From assembly GCA_949152475.1 (NCBI GenBank), contig OX424558.1, positions 39,982,751 through 40,046,750 on the forward strand: a stretch of DNA of 64,000 bases, read 5' to 3'. Source of the stretch: Terebella lapidaria. Its lineage: Eukaryota; Annelida; Polychaeta; Terebellida; Terebellidae. Within the stretch, counting starts at the first letter, position 1. The number at the start of each line of letters is the position of its first letter. Positions 61,437-64,000 of this stretch are shown here, piece after piece. The position numbers and the translations under genes are program-made. The notes beneath the pieces are model-generated. The model was not told the DNA's origin. It ran no database searches and saw only the letters and a program-made list of their open reading frames with translations.

Positions 61437-63965
61437 CTACTGGTTTTCCGACTCCTCGTCTGTCAAACTGTTCCGCTCACCAATCTCCTCGATTAGTCGA
61501 CTCAAGCGCTCCTCCTTGGTCCGAGGTGGCGGCCGATCTGGACACTGGTACTTCCGATGACCCGGCTTCCCACAGTACCAACAGTCATCTGGTCCCGGCC
61601 TAGCGCTTGGTCCCTTGTTCTCAGCAGTGGCGGCCCTCGGCTTGATGGATAGCACCTGCTCACACAGCTCGATTAGTCGATCCAGCTTCCTGTCTTGGCT
61701 CTCAAAGAGCCCCTTGAAGTAGGGAAGTCTGGGTAGACCCGCTACGTTCGGCTGGTTGCTCTGCTGCCCACTGGTGGTAATCTCGCCTCCCTGCTGGTTC
61801 TTCAACAGCTGTAGGACCCGTCCTAGAGCTGGCTCGGAGTCCTCCGACTCTATGGACATCACCGGCTTCCCAGGCTTGGGTTTGACACATTCGTACTGGG
61901 TCACGAACGCTATGGCCTCCTCCATGGTCTTCATCTTCCTCATGAGCGCCATCACCTTCATGTCCCCATCTGGATGGCCCTTCCAGAAGTGGTCTAAGGC
62001 GATAGCCTCCTGAGCTGCGGAGTTCAGATCCGGATAACCACGGCCGGCCAGTCGCTGCAACTCATAGCCGTACTGCTGGGGTGTCTCTGCCTTCCTGCGG
62101 GTTCTCTGTCCCAAGGTCGCCTTGTAGGACTCCTCCTGACAGTCAGGGTCGAATCGTAGGGTCAGCTTGTCGGTCAGAACGTCGATGTCCCTCCGGTCTG
62201 CAGGACTCAGGCTGGTCAGCATTCGTCGCGCCTCTCCTGTCAAGCTCCCGGCTAAGTAGACGCCCTGTTCCCGCTTGCTCCATCCGTTGACCTCTGCGAT
62301 GACGTCAAAGTGGGCCCGGTACACCGGCCACTCTATGGAAGTCCCATCGAACTTGTCAGGGGTCAGCATCTTCCGGTTCCTTCTGCCGTTCTGATTCCAG
62401 GCTGTGCTGTCCTCGGACGACGAGTCCTCCTGCCTCCGTCTCGGCCTAGGGCTTCGTCGGTGCAGCGGCGGTCCCCGCCTCGGTGGTCTCCTCCCCCGTC
62501 CTGGGTAACCATGGCTGCTGTCGGTCCCTCCATCAGATGAAGGCCCCTCATCGCCCGATGATGAGAAAGGGTGCTGTCTCCGGCCTCCCTGGGTGACTGA
62601 AATAGAAGCTGGATTTCTCCAGGAGGCTGGCTGTCTCGGTTGTCGACTGGGTGAAGACCTCCCTCTTCCGCGAACGCTGTCTTCCGCGAACCCTCCGCGA
62701 ACACTGTCTTCCGCGAACCTTCCGCGAACGGACTCTTCCGCCAACAGCTCCCGAAGAAGTTCTTCCGCGAACAGGCCTCTTCCGCGAACGCCGTCTTCCG
62801 CGAGTCTTCCGCGAACGGGCTCGTCCGCCAAGATGTCTCGGAGACGTCCCTCCACAAAAGATGCACGTCCGCGAACGCCATCTTCCGCGAGTCTTCCGCG
62901 AACCGGCTCATCCGCGAATGGTCTTCCCCGTCTATTCTGAAAAACTGGAAAGGAAGATTGGTCGCCTGGATCACTCCTTTCGTCGAGCCGCCGTCTGGGT
63001 GAAGACTCCTCTCTTCCGCGAACACTCTCTTCCGCGAGTCGTCCTCGTCCGCGAACGTGGTCGTCCGCGAAGGGCCCTCCCCGGTCACAAGCGTCCTCGT
63101 CACCAAAGACTCCCCCTCGCCCACGAGCCCGTTCATCCACGAAGGATCCCCGGCTGCAAGCGTCCCTGTCGCCGAAGAATGCCTCTCGTCCGCGAATGTT
63201 CTCTTCCGCGAAAAGTCCTCTCCCTCTCGAGCTGCTCTCTTGGGTCGGAGCCCAAGTAACCCGTCCTCCAGTCACTCCCGTTTGTCGACTCGTCACACCC
63301 GACCGCTGCCCTGTTGCACCAGACTGCTGCTCTGTTGCACCAGACTGCTGCTGGGACTGGTCCCAAAGCCGTCTCAATGCTGCATTCTCTGGAGGTGCCA
63401 CACTTGGACTCTGCTCCGGTAGCTGTAGCCGATCCCTCCTCGCCCAGATTTCGCCGTCCTCCCCGTCCAGATTGACGTACTCCGGTCCCAGCACTCGTCG
63501 GAATTCGGGGCCCCTCCTAACGCTCTCAAGGTAGGTTGACCTCTCCCTGTCTCGATCGTGCTGCCACCCAGAGTCGTGTCTGAAAAGAAAACGGTTGTCG
63601 GGTGTCTGGCTCCGGGGTCTCTGTTGACTAGTCGACTGGCCCATGGAAGGTCTCGACCTCCCTGGTTGCTCCTCACTCGTCGAAACGTCCCGTCTACCCC
63701 TGGCTGTGAAGCTGCTCTTCCGCGAACGGTCGTCTTCCGCGAACGTTGTCTTCCGCGAACGGTCGTCGGCCTCTTCCGCCAAGGTCGTCTTCCGCGAACG
63801 GTTGTCGTCCGCGAACGTCTTCCGCGAACGGTCGTCTTCCTCTTCCGCAAAGGTCGGCTTCCGCGAACCGCTGTCTTCCTCGTCCGCAAGTGAGGCCGTC
63901 CGCGAAGAGTCTTCCTCTTCACCTCCTGTCTTCCCTGGGGCAGTTTCGTCGTTTTCGCCGGACAT
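61437..63965 (-). CDS. Gag polyprotein with repeat-encoded N-terminus
   Basis: 842 residues from ATG 63965. The N-terminal ~420 residues are low-complexity, built largely by the 12-mer CGTTCGCGGAAG in different frames (RSRK, VRGR, FAED). A conserved gag core follows (FDGTSIEWPVYRAHFDVIAEVNGW..., LTGEARRMLTSL, RRKAETPQQYGYELQRLA), then one CCHC knuckle C795-x2-C-x4-H-x4-C808 and an acidic end. It forms the particle and binds RNA. Gag proteins of this group are normally 300-450 residues; the extra length is the repeat domain. Confidence 0.9.
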   Translation of the reverse strand: MSGENDETAPGKTGGEEEDSSRTASLADEEDSGSRKPTFAEEEDDRSRKTFADDNRSRKTTLAEEADDRSRKTTFAEDDRSRKSSFTARGRRDVSTSEEQPGRSRPSMGQSTSQQRPRSQTPDNRFLFRHDSGWQHDRDRERSTYLESVRRGPEFRRVLGPEYVNLDGEDGEIWARRDRLQLPEQSPSVAPPENAALRRLWDQSQQQSGATEQQSGATGQRSGVTSRQTGVTGGRVTWAPTQESSSRGRGLFAEENIRGREAFFGDRDACSRGSFVDERARGRGGVFGDEDACDRGGPFADDHVRGRGRLAEESVRGREESSPRRRLDERSDPGDQSSFPVFQNRRGRPFADEPVRGRLAEDGVRGRASFVEGRLRDILADEPVRGRLAEDGVRGRGLFAEELLRELLAEESVRGRFAEDSVRGGFAEDSVRGRGRSSPSRQPRQPASWRNPASISVTQGGRRQHPFSSSGDEGPSSDGGTDSSHGYPGRGRRPPRRGPPLHRRSPRPRRRQEDSSSEDSTAWNQNGRRNRKMLTPDKFDGTSIEWPVYRAHFDVIAEVNGWSKREQGVYLAGSLTGEARRMLTSLSPADRRDIDVLTDKLTLRFDPDCQEESYKATLGQRTRRKAETPQQYGYELQRLAGRGYPDLNSAAQEAIALDHFWKGHPDGDMKVMALMRKMKTMEEAIAFVTQYECVKPKPGKPVMSIESEDSEPALGRVLQLLKNQQGGEITTSGQQSNQPNVAGLPRLPYFKGLFESQDRKLDRLIELCEQVLSIKPRAATAENKGPSARPGPDDCWYCGKPGHRKYQCPDRPPPRTKEERLSRLIEEIGERNSLTDEESENQ
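62665..63900. repeat. CTTCCGCGAACG repeats within gag
   Basis: Clusters at 62665-62930, 63012-63075, 63178-63215 and 63715-63900. Variants include CGTCCGCGAACG and CTTCCGCGAGTC. They are irregularly spaced, so gag changes repeat frame many times yet remains open, since the 12-mer has no stop in the three sense frames. Confidence 0.92.
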
Positions 63966-64000
63966 GAGTGATGCTGAGGTTCGTTCCCTGGCAGTAGACC
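63966..64000 (-). other. 5' leader of the second Gypsy element (cut by window edge)
   Basis: The 35 bp upstream of the gag start. The 5' LTR must lie beyond the window. Confidence 0.6.

Overview
The window is a transposon-dense stretch of an animal nuclear genome, most likely a marine lophotrochozoan (mollusc-like). The evidence is U2 snRNA gene fragments, GT-AG introns, no bacterial operon structure, frequent catgtacatgta-type words common in mollusc DNA (a soft clue), and almost nothing but nested eukaryotic mobile elements. The species cannot be fixed from the sequence. No housekeeping protein gene was found. The only candidates for non-selfish protein genes are a truncated spliced gene on the minus strand (10285-12978) and a broken leucine-rich-repeat-like exon (41860-42480).

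Left half (1-34.2 kb): a tandem U2 snRNA array invaded by site-specific non-LTR retrotransposons of the Tx1 clade, which resemble the known U2-targeting family Keno. Every U2 gene seen is split at the same place, inside the branch-point-pairing GUAGUA motif: 5' pieces of about 29 nt at 18482 and 31546, 3' pieces at 9031, 17855 and 30922. Copy 1 (ORF2 2890-6378, long repetitive 3'UTR, poly(A), then U2) keeps a full-length endonuclease/reverse transcriptase. Copy 2 is only a 3'UTR (15670-17854). Copy 3 (18510-30921) is a mosaic of two ORF1 types followed by a decayed ORF2. Copy 4 (31575-34180) is internally deleted. Copy 3 is itself split by a minus-strand RNase H-type LINE (20743-25612), which is split in turn by a 2.8-kb near-perfect foldback palindrome; part of this nest is duplicated in tandem (1477-bp offset). 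Between copies 1 and 2 lie the truncated spliced gene and an inverted copy of a long-TIR DNA element.

Middle (34-44.8 kb): a graveyard of LINE fragments, an intact 2528-bp long-TIR element with 6-bp target duplication (35730-38257), 125-bp MITEs with 8-bp target duplications, a ~360-bp satellite that shares sequence with a neighbouring LINE, and the tail of an old Gypsy integrase.

Right part: a young Ty3/Gypsy-type element with LTRs identical by eye (44905-53793) that carries gag, pol and an errantivirus-like F-type envelope gene whose membrane anchor is thrown out of frame. It is followed on the minus strand by a second large Gypsy element (54 kb to the window edge) with gag, pol and an extra C2H2 zinc-finger/coiled-coil ORF. 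A 12-bp repeat, CTTCCGCGAACG, is scattered through the coding and non-coding parts of this second element and is read in all three frames in gag. That element-wide repeat, the foldback palindrome and the U2-targeted retrotransposon cluster are the most interesting systems here.
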